DNA of 64,000 nucleotides from Adineta vaga (GCA_021613535.1 CP075493.1:62001-126000); one strand, 5' to 3'; shown: positions 11,492 to 22,881, counted from the first letter of the stretch. The notes: generated from the sequence alone by a model not told the origin. Numbers and translations: made by a program.

Positions 11492-11909
11492 CACTCTGAA
11501 TAAAAAGTTCATGTGATCGAACCCATCAAAAAGGTTTCGCAAATTTCAAAAGCTTCAGAAAGCGTTGAAAAATCGAAAGAAATGGTTTCCAAAATCTACG
11601 AAACCTAGAAAGGATCTGACCGCGAGTACACACTCCGAACCATCGTCTACGAATCCTTTTTAGGTTTTGTACAGCGAAAAAAGGTTTCGTATTAGCTCAC
11701 AAAACCTTATTGCTTTCGTTTAAAACCACAGTGCTGATCCCTGAGATTTCGTACTTTCTGAGGAAACTTTTTTTCGCTGTACAAAACTCAAAAAGGTTTC
11801 GCAGATTTTGAAAACCATATCTTTCGATTTGTCAACGCTTTCTGAAGCTTTTGAAATATGTGAAACTCTTTTGATGGGTTCGGTCACATTAACTTTTTTA
11901 TTTAGAGTG
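11492..11909. mobile_element. CACTCTAAATAAA MITE, copy 1
   Basis: Terminal inverted repeats CACTCTGAATAAAAAGTT and AACTTTTTTATTTAGAGTG. The interior is rich in TACGAAACC/GGTTTCGTA words, including GGATCTGACCGCG and CACTCCGAACCATCGTC, which the copies at 17824 and 62900 share. No coding capacity. No convincing target duplication is visible. Confidence 0.85.
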
Positions 11910-12115
11910 TTGTTTGTTGAAAATTGAGCAGTTATCATTCAGAGTCTATGCACTGTTTTGCGAATGAAATGCGGCGACGTTGCGCTCAATTGCGTCCCAT
12001 TTCAATCTCAATAGGGCAATTTGGCGTGCCGATATAATATGAAAAAAGTCTGTTTATCCACATCCTTACCCTAATTATATTTATTCACACAGATAATAGA
12101 ATGAACTTTACCATC

Positions 12116-13521
12116 CAAGGGGAAAACGGCGGACTTCTAGACTTTGAGGTACTTTCAGGCACTTGAAATGTATTTTGAACTACTTGAAGTTACTTAAAAC
12201 TACTTGAATGTATTTGAAACTACTTAGAACTACTTGAGATACTTGAATGTACCTTTTAGTAACATGCGAATTTAATCAATATCCCCAATTTTTAGGGATA
12301 TTACTAATCTATGCAAACAATACAAACACCCAACTTTTTCAGAACGCGCGTTGGTTGCTGCTACAAACTCCTACTTTTCTTTAACTTTTGAAAGAAATAA
12401 ACCCTAAAGAAACTCGGGAAAATCACCCTTCGTAACGCTGATATACAGTGGCTCTCTTGTAGTTGTGACAATCACTCGCAGAACTTCATGATCTACATTT
12501 TGGCTCACTTAAGTTTTACCCATAAACACGTTTTAACGATAAAATCCGCTAGGGATATATGCGACCGATCAAAAAGCACTTCTGTAGACCCACTAACGCT
12601 CGAAATCTTTGCCATAGTTCAGACAAACACTCGAGCGTGTTTTGACGAACATTTACAGCAATACCCTCCCTAGAAATCAACGACTATTCGAATATTAATA
12701 CAACTTTTATTAAACTTTGTTATCAACCTTACGATATTTTTGTCCAGTTTTTATATTTATATAATGAAAAATCTTAAAGCATTACGCATTATATACGAGA
12801 ATCCGATTTATACTGCTCTCATGCAATATCAGGAAATATAATTTGGATATGTCAAGCTATTCTTATAATTTAATTGAATAATACTAAAAATTTGAATCTT
12901 TTTTATCTGAACTTTACCTATTTTAATGTATGACAATAAGTTGTTGACGGAAACTTTGTTTCAGAAATCTTTGAAAATTGTATTTCAGTCAAAATAAAAG
13001 ATAAAATTAAATATCCTCATAAACAATCAGCATGTTGACTGTTGCCCAACACAAGAACAAAGATATCAACTGATCGTCTATCTCAAATAATGCAGTAAAT
13101 AATCAATATTAACTGGTGAAATTCCTGATTCTTCTGTTCATTACTGATATTTCTTCTGTAATTTACACATAAGTCAATCAACATTTTCTAAACATTTCTT
13201 CACTGGAATTGAATTTCATTTGATAAACGATAACTTTTCGAGATCATTATTCCACTTTGTCATACTTGTCTGTACTTCAAGAGACTTTGATGATGCTTTC
13301 AGAGACTTTGAAGATCTTAAAGTAGTTACTGTTTCTTCTGACTATACTTTGTAGACACTTGGTCGTACTTCAAAGGTACTTTGTTATATTTTGAAGATAC
13401 TTAGAGCTACTTTTCTTATACTTAGTGCTACTTTAAACTACTTTTTTGCACTTCAAGTTACTTGAAGTTATTTTTGGATTTTCATCTACTTTTATACTTG
13501 AAGTCCGCCGTTTCCCCTTTG
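12116..13521. mobile_element. Non-autonomous hAT-like element with 8-bp duplication
   Basis: Ends CAAGGGGAAAACGGCGGACT and, inverted, CAAAGGGGAAACGGCGGACT. The octamer TTACCATC directly flanks both ends (12108-12115 and 13522-13529), which is the hallmark of hAT insertion. Subterminal regions (12146-12260 and 13270-13505) are packed with ACTTGAAGT/ACTACTT words, typical of transposase-binding arrays. The 1.4-kb body has no transposase. The frame 12488-12673 is featureless. The ends differ from those of the hAT at 18985, so that transposase is not its obvious partner. Confidence 0.88.
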
Positions 13522-13529
13522 TTACCATC

Positions 13530-14655
13530 ACATGTTTTCTAGGGTAGTTGTAAAGCCATTCATCTGCCACTGTCATTTCTCCATGCACGTTCCAATCGAA
13601 GCTGTTTCTGAAAATAAATTAGACTGCTGGTGTGACATTATTTCAAACATTATGTAAGCTGTCCACATAGACTAATGAACGCAACATATTTAATGCTTCA
13701 TACACTTGTCTCATTACATCATCTGACAATACATATAGCAACATATCTGCCGACAATCACATTATTTACAAGAAATCGAAAGCATAAACAACATTCACAT
13801 GGAGAAGGCATACATTCTACAGTTGATGCCACGCAGCTTGCAAGAAACAAACATATAAATTCACATATAGAACATGTCTCTAGTTTTTTTTATACATGTG
13901 TAATAGTAAATTCGAATGAGTGGGATTGTGAAGAATAAAGATAAAGAGGCGTGTGGGTGCGTATGAATGTCAAAAAACAAGATCGAGAATGAACGTTCTA
14001 AGGTAAGTGCAAGGAGAGGAGCTACCGGGATTTACTTTTTTAGGATTTATTCTCTACAGAGTATTTATTCATTCCATAAAGATTTATTTACACTTATCAG
14101 CTGCATTAGTATTTCAGCGCACCCTCACCATTAATTCTACTCCTCGTACTCGCCCTCATCCTCAGTAGTTCATCGCCCTCAAAGATTACGCGGGATTTAA
14201 TAAAAAAACTCCCATAAATTCCGAAGAATAGGTCCCTGTAACTGTTGGAGAAAATATCGTTTTCCTTCTTTTTACAAGTCGCTCATGTCCATGGTATGAG
14301 TTCACCTCTATCGGTGGAAGAATTGGTCACCAACGTTCCTCTCAAGGGGAAAGAGCGGAATTGTGGATTCTTGGACTTTCATGGAGTCTCTATGATATCT
14401 CTCAAAATTCATATAATTCAGATTTCCGCTCTTTTCCCTCGGTTCCTATGTACTTACAAGTAACGCTTGTCGTGCCGATTCACTTTACCCTCGACTGTGG
14501 AAGACAGGTATTTTCTGCGTGTGTCAATAGTGAGACTAATTGATTAAGCACCTTTATACACGAGGAAACGATGCAAATTATTTTTCTCACACATACTCGC
14601 GCTATATCACCCACTTTAGCACATTTACATTTACATCCACACCCACAATTTCATA
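13530..14655. other. Gene-free stretch
   Basis: The open frames here (13675-13938, 14245-14463) have no recognisable domain and I treat them as chance. A short CCACACCCACA word at about 14630 is telomere-like but too short to call. Confidence 0.35.
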
Positions 14656-15523
14656 GGTCCACAAGAAATTAAAGTTATCCTCGTAACTTTTCTATCGCCC
14701 GGTTCTATTTTTGGCTACTTACACTTCTTTTACTTGTCGCTTCTGTAACTTTCATCATTTTTTCCTTCTGTATTTCCTCCTAGTCACCGTAGAACTTTAA
14801 CTTCTTAAAGTCACTTCACCCCTTAATTTCTTAAGCTGTTTTAGCTTCTTTACTTCCTTTCCCTTTATCTATGATCAGAAAACGTCGTGAAGACCTGTGA
14901 ATATCTTTCACTATATAACTAAACTTATAACTAAGCACATATCTACTTCTTCATAACGACGTGCATCATCAATGCTGCAGAACAACGATTAAACCAAAAT
15001 ACAAGAGTAGCAAAAACATACAAGAATAACATATAACTTGATACATTTCTCCCCAATGAAAATTATACATAACCCGTCCTTTTTATTGATCATTCACGAC
15101 AAAGATTTCTTCCACAAAATAACATATATCTGCTATCCGGACATAAACGTTTGTTTCCATTCCATTTAATGATTTCTGGAATAGCTTCTGTAAAACCAAC
15201 TAAACCAAAAAACAGAAAAAGAACTGAGAAGATGTGAGGAGCTGCTCTCTATATAAGATACAGATGAACAAATCTTTGTTTTTATTCCATTCTCCCGTTC
15301 GTTGTGCATTAGATTTTTAAGACTTCTTTTCCAAAAAGCTATAAACAAACAACGAATAAGATAATAAATGCAGTTAACAGAATAACAGAAGATAGAGGAG
15401 TAAAAGGGGTTAAAGAAGTAAAGGGAGTTAAAGGACATAAAGGAGCTAAAGGAGTTAAACGGCTAGAAAATGTGGTTCAATAGTGTAAAAGTACACCAGC
15501 ATAACTTCAGTTTCTTGTGGACC
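14656..15523. mobile_element. Foldback element with purine-rich arms
   Basis: Outer inverted words GGTCCACAAGAAATTAAAGTTAT (14656-14678) and its counterpart at 15501-15522. Inside these, 14770-14875 is rich in CTTCTTTA/TTAACTTC, and 15390-15460 carries the complementary AAGGAGTTAAAGG words as a short degenerate tandem. The arms are diverged. No ORF of note, and no clear target duplication. Confidence 0.5.
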
Positions 15524-15544
15524 CTTCATGTTCATACTCCCAAC

Positions 15545-16990
15545 CACACTGTAAAAAAAGGAGTTTACCGAACCGAAAAGGAATCTTCCCACTGATACAC
15601 GGGACGATCCTTTGTTGGTTTAGTAGAAAAAATGTACCAGGTAGAACCCTACTAGAAAATTTCAGAACGTAGGTTTCGTAGCAAAGGTTTAGTACGAAAC
15701 TTTTTGTTTCCATTAGAAAGAACATTCCGTACAGTAGGTGCCTTGCAGAACCTCTTCAGTTCATCTGAAAAAAGGTTTCTTACTAATCCATAGCTACGAA
15801 TCCTTTTCCGCATTGATCTTGCTTTTGTTTTAGTGAAATAACCCTTTTATAACGATCACATTACAAGTTCTGTATATAGACATTTCAGAATACATCCTTC
15901 AAATGCTTCTGTTGAAGGTCAACTCGCACTTTCACAAAAACTGATAAATTTTTGGCATCTGGATGAATGTTGACCATTCTAGTAACACCATTAACATGGA
16001 ATCTAAACAGCCTAAAAGACAGGATGTATTTTATATTATATTATCACTTATCTGATTGCCTGATGGACTCTTGACAAGTGGACATCTGCCGATATCAATA
16101 CTCGTATTTTTCGCTGAGCTCTCCCCGTTTGTTAAATGAACCAGTGGCAGCTATCAGTCGTTCGGTAGAAAGTTCACTGAACTCGAACACTCTTCACCAT
16201 GTCAGCGATCGTTTCACAGAGCTTACACCGAACCACTTTCAAGTATGGGAATACATTCATATATTTGAATAAATACTACGGAACCTTGAGCCACTATATG
16301 AAATCATCGATAGTTTCGTAAAAATTTTAGCAAGCCAGGAGTTAGTATACGGAATCATTGATCTTTTTTAATAAATCTCATCAAACCTCAGTCTACTGTA
16401 CAAAACTATTGGTAGTTTCGAGGAAGCTACACCGAATTATTTACAAGTATATGAAACTATTCATAGTTTAGCGTAAACTTTGGTAAACCTTGAACCACTG
16501 TGCTGAACCTTTGATCGTTTTATGTAAATTTTACCAAACCACGAGTGAGTTTACGAAACCCTGAACTGTTTCGCAAAAAATCTGTTCAACCCTGCACCAC
16601 AGTACAAAACCCTCGATGATTCCGCAGAAGCTATACCGAACTTATTTACAAGTATGAAACTACATATCGTTTTCTGTAATGAAAACGAAACTTTCATAGA
16701 AGTTACTGAATTGTAGAAGGTCTTGTACTAAAAGTACGAAACCGTTTTGAAACTGATAGAACTATGTTTTGTTCAGTATACGACGCACAAAATCAAAACT
16801 AGCTTTACGAAGCCAAATAATGCTCGGTATTTTGTGTGCGAAACCTTCGTTGTTCTTACTAAAGTGTTACTCGTTCTATATAAGTTGTGCTTTACCATTA
16901 TGGATTCAAACGAATCTATGAATTGTTCTTTGTACACAAACCGAACCTTCAGAGACACAATCGGATGATAAAAAGTTTCGCATGAATTAT
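15545..16990. repeat. TACGAAACC-rich region with ~205-bp tandem units
   Basis: Three units of about 205 bp start at GCTTACACCGAAC (16221), GCTACACCGAAT (16426) and GCTATACCGAAC (16630). Each continues with TTTACAAGTATGRGAA and a TAGTTTCGTAAA-type word. The left part (15545-15800) begins CACACTGTAAAAAAAGGAGT, similar to the end of the CACTCT MITE family, and shares its GAAACC/TTCGTA vocabulary. Frames such as 16078-16272 and 16747-16968 are chance. Confidence 0.55.
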
Positions 16991-17005
16991 ACTGAACCTT
17001 TTGAA

Positions 17006-17187
17006 GCGGGTGTGGGTGTGGATATCTATGTGGGTGTGGATGTGGGTATGGGTGTGGATTTATATGTGGGTGTATGTGGGGTGGCATTATTTCATGTATC
17101 TTAGAACCACCCACATCATTATCCTTACCCACACCTACATTCACATAGATATTCTCACCCACATAGGACCCACACTCATGCACACCT
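17006..17187. repeat. Interstitial telomere-like repeats, opposed tracts
   Basis: 17006-17085 is a run of TGTGGG-like units on the plus strand (GCGGGTGTGGGTGTGGAT, then GTGGGTGTGGATGTGGGTAT). About 20 bp later, 17107-17187 carries the complement (CCCACATC, TACCCACACC, CTCACCCACA, GACCCACACTC). TGTGGG is, from memory, the telomere repeat of the bdelloid Adineta vaga. Both tracts are degenerate. Protein frames over it (16773-17183 minus, 17001-17255 plus) are low-complexity artefacts. Confidence 0.7.
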
Positions 17188-17482
17188 GCCTATTATCTCT
17201 TACCTTCCTCTTGGAGATGGGAGATAGAGATGCGGGATATGGGTCATCTCCTTAGGGAGATGTAGCATCTACCTAAGGATATGCGTATCCACAAGCGTCT
17301 CCCGCCATCCCCGATCTGCGGGATATGTGACACTACTCAATTGTTTATATCATTCTATTGTTCTTTTGATGAATAATCCATTAGTGGCGGCTAGTGAATT
17401 GCGAGGTATAAATTCTTTTTCTTGACATTATCCTAAATTAAGATTTGAAAACTATTTTTAGTTCGAACTGTTATTGAACTTA

Positions 17483-17832
17483 TAACTAATGAAAACTATT
17501 ACGATACCGTGTTTTCACAATATGCAGGAAATACTGATATTATTATTCAAACAGCTTGTAGAAAGGGGATGTATTCTGAATTACATGAAGTTGCTGCATT
17601 ATGCAATGTACTACAATGTAACATACGAAGTGTTTATCCAAAAATTGATTTTTATCAAAATTATAGAGCAATTTGGGATAGAGTCTTTTCACCTATTCCA
17701 CCTATTATTGGGAATTGTAACATTGCAATCTTATGCTCAAATACTTTGCATGAAAATCATGTTCGAGAAATGTATAATGGCACACGGAGGCCAAATCATT
17801 TTGTTCCACTTCTGTCGCCACCTACACTCTAA
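17483..17832 (+). pseudogene. Vertnin-like/OTU-type domain relic
   Basis: The frame 17509-17832 (107 aa) reads YSELHEVAALCNVLQCNIRS, then VYPKIDFYQNYRAIWDRVF, then IAILCSNT and NHFVPLLSP. This pattern of helix, IRSVYP strand, conserved IAILxS and final NHFVPL resembles the vertnin-like domain of metazoan and mobile-element proteins. No start-bearing upstream exon was found. The upstream part is only reached in another frame (17489-17911), suggesting a frameshift near the 5' end. The 3' end runs into the CACTCT MITE at 17824. Assignment is from memory of the family pattern. Alternative: the C-terminal fragment of a transposon-borne cysteine protease-like protein. Confidence 0.4.
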
Positions 17833-18209
17833 AAAAAGGGTCGATACCAAACCTAAAAAGGATCTGACCGCGCGCACACGCTCCGAACCATCGTCTACGA
17901 AACCTTTATAAGTTTCGTACAGCGAAAAAAGGTTTTGTATTTGCTCACGAAACCTTAATGCTTTCGTACAAAACCACAGTACTGAACCACGAGGTTTCGT
18001 ACTTTCTGACGGAACCTTTTTTCCCTGTACAAAACTCAAAAAGGTTTCGTAGAGGATGGTTCGGAGCGTGTACCCGCGGTCAGATCCTTTTTAGGTTTCG
18101 TAGATTTTGAAAGCCATTTCTTTTGATTTATCAACGCATTCTGAAGCTATTGAAATCTACGAAACCCTTTTGACGGGTTCAGTCACCTTACCTTCTTTAT
18201 TTAGAGTGT
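17824..18209. mobile_element. CACTCTAAATAAA MITE, copy 2
   Basis: Ends ACACTCTAAAAAAAGGG and CTTCTTTATTTAGAGTGT. Inside, GGATCTGACCGCGCGCACAC plus GCTCCGAACCATCGTC is mirrored by GGTTCGGAGCGTGTACCCGC plus GGTCAGATCC, giving a strong internal hairpin that copies 1 and 3 only partly keep. It lies at the 3' end of the vertnin-like relic. Confidence 0.85.
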
Positions 18210-18499
18210 GCGATCAAAGAAATTTACTAATAAGTGCAGAACAGACGATGACCTATAAAATAAATTGAAAAATTCATGAAAAAACACAGCTGTGCATACT
18301 TATTTACTGGATATCTGATGTAACCAGGAAATCATGAAGTTATCTTATCAATTCGTCGTTAAAGAATGAACTGTCACTTATTCAATAATAAAAATAGAAA
18401 AGATGATGAAAAGAAAACAAGTTCATCTGCTTCAAACTAACATTACTTGCCTTATAAAAAGCAGAATACTGTAAAAATATTCAACCATATTTTTGATCT

Positions 18500-18980
18500 G
18501 AGTGAGAGTCGACGATGAGATAGAAAGTTTTCTAACGGACGATCTCTATGAATATATAGGCTCTAGTATCTCAGTCTCAGTGATAGTCATTGATGACATG
18601 TAGGATTTTCGAACGGACGGTCTGTATAAATATAGACGAGTCAGTCAATGACTATCATCGATGGTATAGATGAAGTCCTACCTGGCGATTAATAGGAGTT
18701 TAGACAACCAACGGTTCCTCAGGTTTAGGGCTAGCTCTACACTCATAAGGATTTCTGTTATTGTCTGTAAGTTTCGTATGCAAACTATGGGAGTGTAATT
18801 AGTTTCGTATAATAGGAAATGGTTCGGTATACAATGCACACTAGTCACGAAAGATTTCGAGACTCGTCTGAGGGTTCGGTATACAGCACACGAAACTCTG
18901 AAGATTTCTGTAAGTAGTCAGATGGTTCTGTACACATTACGCTAAACCCTCGAGGGTTCTGTAAGTGTTCGGAAGGGTCA
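18500..18980. repeat. 78-bp tandem duplication and GTTTCGTA-rich tail
   Basis: The word AACGGAC recurs at 18534 and 18612 within two units that share GTGAKAGTC, GATGA, TTTTC and GGWCKAT CTATAAATATA-like parts. From 18760 to 18980 words such as AGTTTCGTAT, GGTTCGGTATACA and GGTTCTGTA repeat irregularly, similar to the 15.5-17 kb region. No coding signal. Confidence 0.4.
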
Positions 18981-18984
18981 CTAT

Positions 18985-21900
18985 CAGAGCTGGGACGCAA
19001 GTACATGTACTCGTACTTTCTGTACTTTTCAAGTACAACGTAGAAATACTTGTACTTAGCTCAGAGTACTTGTACTTGTACTTGTACTTTTGAGAGAATA
19101 CTTGTACTTGAGCAAAGTACTTGTACTCGAATGGTTGAGTTCGCCTTAGGCATATACCGACCGTATGTATGAAGCGAGACCACATTTCCTACAAATTGCT
19201 ATGCATCTTAAGTCGAGTAAAATATCGACTTGACGATATATGAATTTACCCAATCTTAAGCCTATCTTTTGACTCGCCCCAAAGCCGCCTAGGGATATGT
19301 GAGATATTATCATGGATTTCTACCCTAACATGTCTATCAACCCGAGGTCGGACGTTATTCCAGTGGCACAGATCTTTGCCAGAATATTGTCTGATAGTAC
19401 TATTTTCTTGATAATTCACCTCGGTCTTGTCGCTTCCTACAATGTACTCAATAACCTTTGAAGAGGTCTAAGCGGAAAAAAATAAAAATTCAACGGTAGA
19501 AGGTCCATGATGTGTTTTTGACCTTCCACGTGGGTAACCACGATGTACTCAATAACCTCTGAAGACGTCTAAGCGGAAAAAAATAAAAGTTCAAAGCTAG
19601 AAGGACCACTCATGTGTCTTTGACCTTTTCTGCCGATTTTAGAACTACGTATGGTCAAATATCGAGAGCTCAAATTTTAGAAACAAAAGAATTTCGTTAT
19701 TTTCATCTTCTAGATTATAAATTATGCGTAAACAGAAATATACAACGCCAAAAAAAGAGTGATTGAGAAGGAACTACAAAAACATATTTTACTGAATATA
19801 CAGAGAAACCACAAAACAGAAGATTTGAAAACTATCTATAACAGGTTCTGATTAACTCGTAGAAACACTAATGACTGAAAGAGTTCATCTCCCATCGATG
19901 TCCTTCTAGGTGACATGACGATTCCAGACTGACTAAAGGCACGTTCAATTGGAGCAGATGATGCTTGGACGGAAAAAACCTTTTTGACAATATCTGCTAG
20001 TAAGGATGGGACACTAGTTTTCCATGATAAAAGGGAATTAATGCGAGACGTATCGTTAATATAGTTTGTCAATTTATCTGCTGGACTAGCTCCTGTATGT
20101 GATGAAACGGGTCCTTCATTATCATCATATTCAAATAACTTTCGTTTTTTAACGTTTATAGTGGACTGTCCTGAATTCTCATCGCCGCTCAAGAAAGAAT
20201 GCTGTGATGATGATTGGCCTTTCTGTTGAGCACGATTCCGTTCACATTCATCTAGTACTAAATTTATCATTGCATGCTTTATTTTAGATTCCATTGATGG
20301 AGTATAATCCATCAAGTACATCCAACGAAACTTGAATTTTGGGTCTAATAAGGTTGCAACAAAATATAACGGGTCATTGAACGGATCACTATCAAGGACT
20401 GGTTGCAGAGATAGTCGCTTCACAATTCCAGCGAAACGAGTATTCATTGACTGTTCCAACTGACTTATCAACTTTTTCAATAATGACACTTTGCCTTTCA
20501 TTTGTTTCAAATGAGATATTATATGCACAACTGCAGGCACAACCATACCAACGGTAGCTGTAGTCTCAGATTGACAAACAGTAGTTATATCAGCAAAAGG
20601 CTCAAGCACATCAACAGCCTCCTCGAGTACGGTGAAATCTCTATTGTTAAAGCTAAGCGTGTCATCACCGATAGTATCAGTAATATCATCAACGGTTTTC
20701 TTTCCCAACCGAAGAATTGACTGAATAAGAAAATATTCAGAACTCCATCGTGTTTTATTTGATCGACTTATTCGTTTATCGACATCCTCCAAGATATCAG
20801 CAACTTTTGATGACTTATGAGACTTTTTTGAAAGCTGTTTGCATTTCGACAAAGTTTTAGAGAGATATGGTATCTTGTTCAACCCATCTCGAATTGCTAA
20901 CTGTAGACTGTGTGCGAAGCAAGAGAGTCGCACGTTTGTCTCTTCAGCCCCATTTGATCCGTCAGCTTTGTCATCGATAGGATCAAGGAGTGTCCATTCC
21001 ATTTCAGAATCAGATTCATCGATAATACCGTACTCTGAAGAGTTTTCGGAAGTATCACTAGTCTGAGACTGATTTTCTAGATCGCTCTCGTCATTAACAG
21101 CCAGTCCGAATTTATATGCCTTAATCATATTTGGTGCATTGTCCGTGATTATTCGATAGATTTTTCTACTGATTCCCAGTTCCTCTAGAATATCTTTTGT
21201 GATATTTCGAATATTCTCAGCTGTATGTGGTCCTTTCAGTCGCACAAATTTCAATAAAACGGCATGTGATTTGAAATCAACATCGATAAAATGCCCAGTA
21301 ATTCCTAAGAACGCTTTTGCTCTTCGGTCACACCAAATATCGATGGTAACTGAAAGATGATCGGTTTCATTGAGCATTGCGTCAACCTTTCCTTTAACAG
21401 ACCCATACAAAGATGGAATCATCTGGGCCTTGATGTAACGTGCTGAACATGGTTTCCATTTATGCGCGACCACGTTCATGAATCTTCGAAAACCACCCTG
21501 TTCAATCATGGACGGAGGCAAGTTACATTTCAGTATTAAATTTGTGGCTATCGACTCATTAATCTTTGCATCGTAATCAGTACTTTCATATTCAATATTC
21601 TCCTGTTCCTCATCATGTGAGCTAATAGGATTACGACCACGGCTTTGCATATATTCTTCCTTATGTCGTCGTTTCAGATGTTTATGAAAATTTCCAGTGG
21701 AACCAATTTTATCAGTATACTTGCGACTGCAGCGCTTACAATGCCCCATTACTTTACCCTCCTTCGGTGGGTCAAAATGATAAAACTGTTTCAGAAATTC
21801 CATAACACCGCAAGAAAATAAGTGAAATGCTTAATGCACACAAATACTTTGAATACTTATATTAAAGGTGTAACTGTTCACTACTATGATATGCAACTAA

Positions 21901-22543
21901 ATGAAAACACAACGAGAAATCGACGGTATATACTGTCCACCGTGGCAATCTGTGATTCGCCGATAGTAATACACCAATCAGAAGTAAGAAGAACCAATCG
22001 AGTGCCCCATCTACATGTCAATTTCACTATGTCTAAAACAAAACGTTCAGAATCTTCCTCATGTGCGCATACAACTAGAACTGCTTAGTCCAAACCAGCC
22101 AAACTCTTTTAAAAAAATGAAGGCGTCCATCTTCGACTAAAAGGAGTAAGAAAATCCAGGCGAAGGTCGACGACACATGAGTGGTCCTTCTAGCTTTAAA
22201 CTTTTATTTTTTTCCGCTTAGACCTCTTCAAAGGTTATTGAGTACATCGTGGTGACCCACGTGGAAGGTCAAAAACACATCATGGACCTTCCACCGTTGA
22301 ATTTTTATTTTTTTCCGCTTAGACCTCTTCAAAGGTTATTGAGTAAATAATAGTCAGACAGAAGTGGAAGTACGGTTCGTCAAAGACAAGTACAATTACT
22401 TGTACTTGTACTTGATGTACTTGTACTTGTCTTACCTGTGATACAAGTACATTCATGCGAGTACAAGTACAAGTACAAGTACATCGATACACGTACAAGC
22501 ACTTGTACGTGTACTTTGTGTACGTGTACTTATCCTACCTCTG
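18985..22543 (-). mobile_element. hAT transposon with long subterminal inverted repeats
   Basis: The ends read CAGAGCTGGGACGCAAGTAC (left) and, inverted from 22543, CAGAGGTAGGATAAGTAC, each followed by an array of GTACTTGTACTTG words (18995-19140 and 22380-22530). Further in, an almost perfect inverted repeat of about 175 bp occurs (19446-19622 against 22168-22345). It is itself a tandem duplication of a roughly 100-bp unit containing GGTCTAAGCGGAAAAAAATA. It encloses one transposase gene. No matching 8-bp duplication flanks the outer ends (GTCACTAT versus TACCAGAT), so the outer right end may be misplaced: a second candidate end, CTTACCTGTG, lies at about 22440. Confidence 0.8.
19836..21803 (-). 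CDS. hAT-family transposase with BED zinc finger
   Basis: An uninterrupted 655-codon frame, the usual size for hAT transposases. It would cut and re-insert the element through a DDE (RNase H-fold) active site. Residues 18-51 form a BED-type finger (C22, C25, H42, H47), expected to bind the GTACTTG-rich ends. The first catalytic Asp lies in VTIDIW (D155), the second in ITDNAPNM (D221). The CxxH pair is in LSCFAHSLQLA. TRWSSEYF precedes a helical region. The last 80 residues hold the dimerisation motif SSAPIERAFSQSG, whose Glu is the likely third catalytic residue. An acidic, Ser-rich insert lies at about 230-290. Two internal spacer regions separate it from the terminal repeats. With no stop and all motifs present it may be active. 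ZBED4/6-like host proteins are the closest domesticated relatives. Confidence 0.92.
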   Translation of the reverse strand: MEFLKQFYHFDPPKEGKVMGHCKRCSRKYTDKIGSTGNFHKHLKRRHKEEYMQSRGRNPISSHDEEQENIEYESTDYDAKINESIATNLILKCNLPPSMIEQGGFRRFMNVVAHKWKPCSARYIKAQMIPSLYGSVKGKVDAMLNETDHLSVTIDIWCDRRAKAFLGITGHFIDVDFKSHAVLLKFVRLKGPHTAENIRNITKDILEELGISRKIYRIITDNAPNMIKAYKFGLAVNDESDLENQSQTSDTSENSSEYGIIDESDSEMEWTLLDPIDDKADGSNGAEETNVRLSCFAHSLQLAIRDGLNKIPYLSKTLSKCKQLSKKSHKSSKVADILEDVDKRISRSNKTRWSSEYFLIQSILRLGKKTVDDITDTIGDDTLSFNNRDFTVLEEAVDVLEPFADITTVCQSETTATVGMVVPAVVHIISHLKQMKGKVSLLKKLISQLEQSMNTRFAGIVKRLSLQPVLDSDPFNDPLYFVATLLDPKFKFRWMYLMDYTPSMESKIKHAMINLVLDECERNRAQQKGQSSSQHSFLSGDENSGQSTINVKKRKLFEYDDNEGPVSSHTGASPADKLTNYINDTSRINSLLSWKTSVPSLLADIVKKVFSVQASSAPIERAFSQSGIVMSPRRTSMGDELFQSLVFLRVNQNLL

Positions 22544-22738
22544 TACCAGATTAAAGCCCATCAAACCACTGAAAATAGATTTTTGTCGGAGCTCTAAACG
22601 TTGTCTCTCGTCTCCGTTTAGGAAAGCAATAGTAACTGTTTGTTTTTTCCATACAAAATGTGGATCAACAACCAGACCATCTAATCGAGCATCAGTTAAA
22701 ATTTCAAGCATACGAATAATTATAGTATAGAAAAGAAG

Positions 22739-22768
22739 GGTGGGGTGTGGGTGTGGGTGGGTGTGAGT
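22739..22768. repeat. Interstitial telomere-like tract
   Basis: GGTGGGGTGTGGGTGTGGGT followed by GGGTGTGAG, TGTGGG-like on the plus strand. It lies between the hAT right end and the Ig-like fragment. Confidence 0.6.
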
Positions 22769-22881
22769 ATTCTTTTCATTCGACACCCTCGCCCTCAATA
22801 TATCATTGTTCGATTTCAAGTGGTAATTATCGAGATGAAATATTGTTTTCTTTAAGAACATTCTAGTTATAATATTTCTTC

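Noticed and set aside
13675-13938. 87-aa frame with Thr/His-rich sequence
   Set aside because: No domain, and composition matches the local AT-rich DNA.
15166-15725. Minus-strand frames of 90 and 72 aa
   Set aside because: They lie inside the foldback arms and the GAAACC-rich repeat; no protein-like features.
16773-17255. His/Pro- and Trp/Val-rich open frames over 17 kb
   Set aside because: They are translations of telomere-like TGTGGG/CCCACA repeats, with no domain.
18985-22543. 8-bp duplication for the hAT element
   Set aside because: Flanking octamers GTCACTAT and TACCAGAT do not match, so I do not claim a target duplication.
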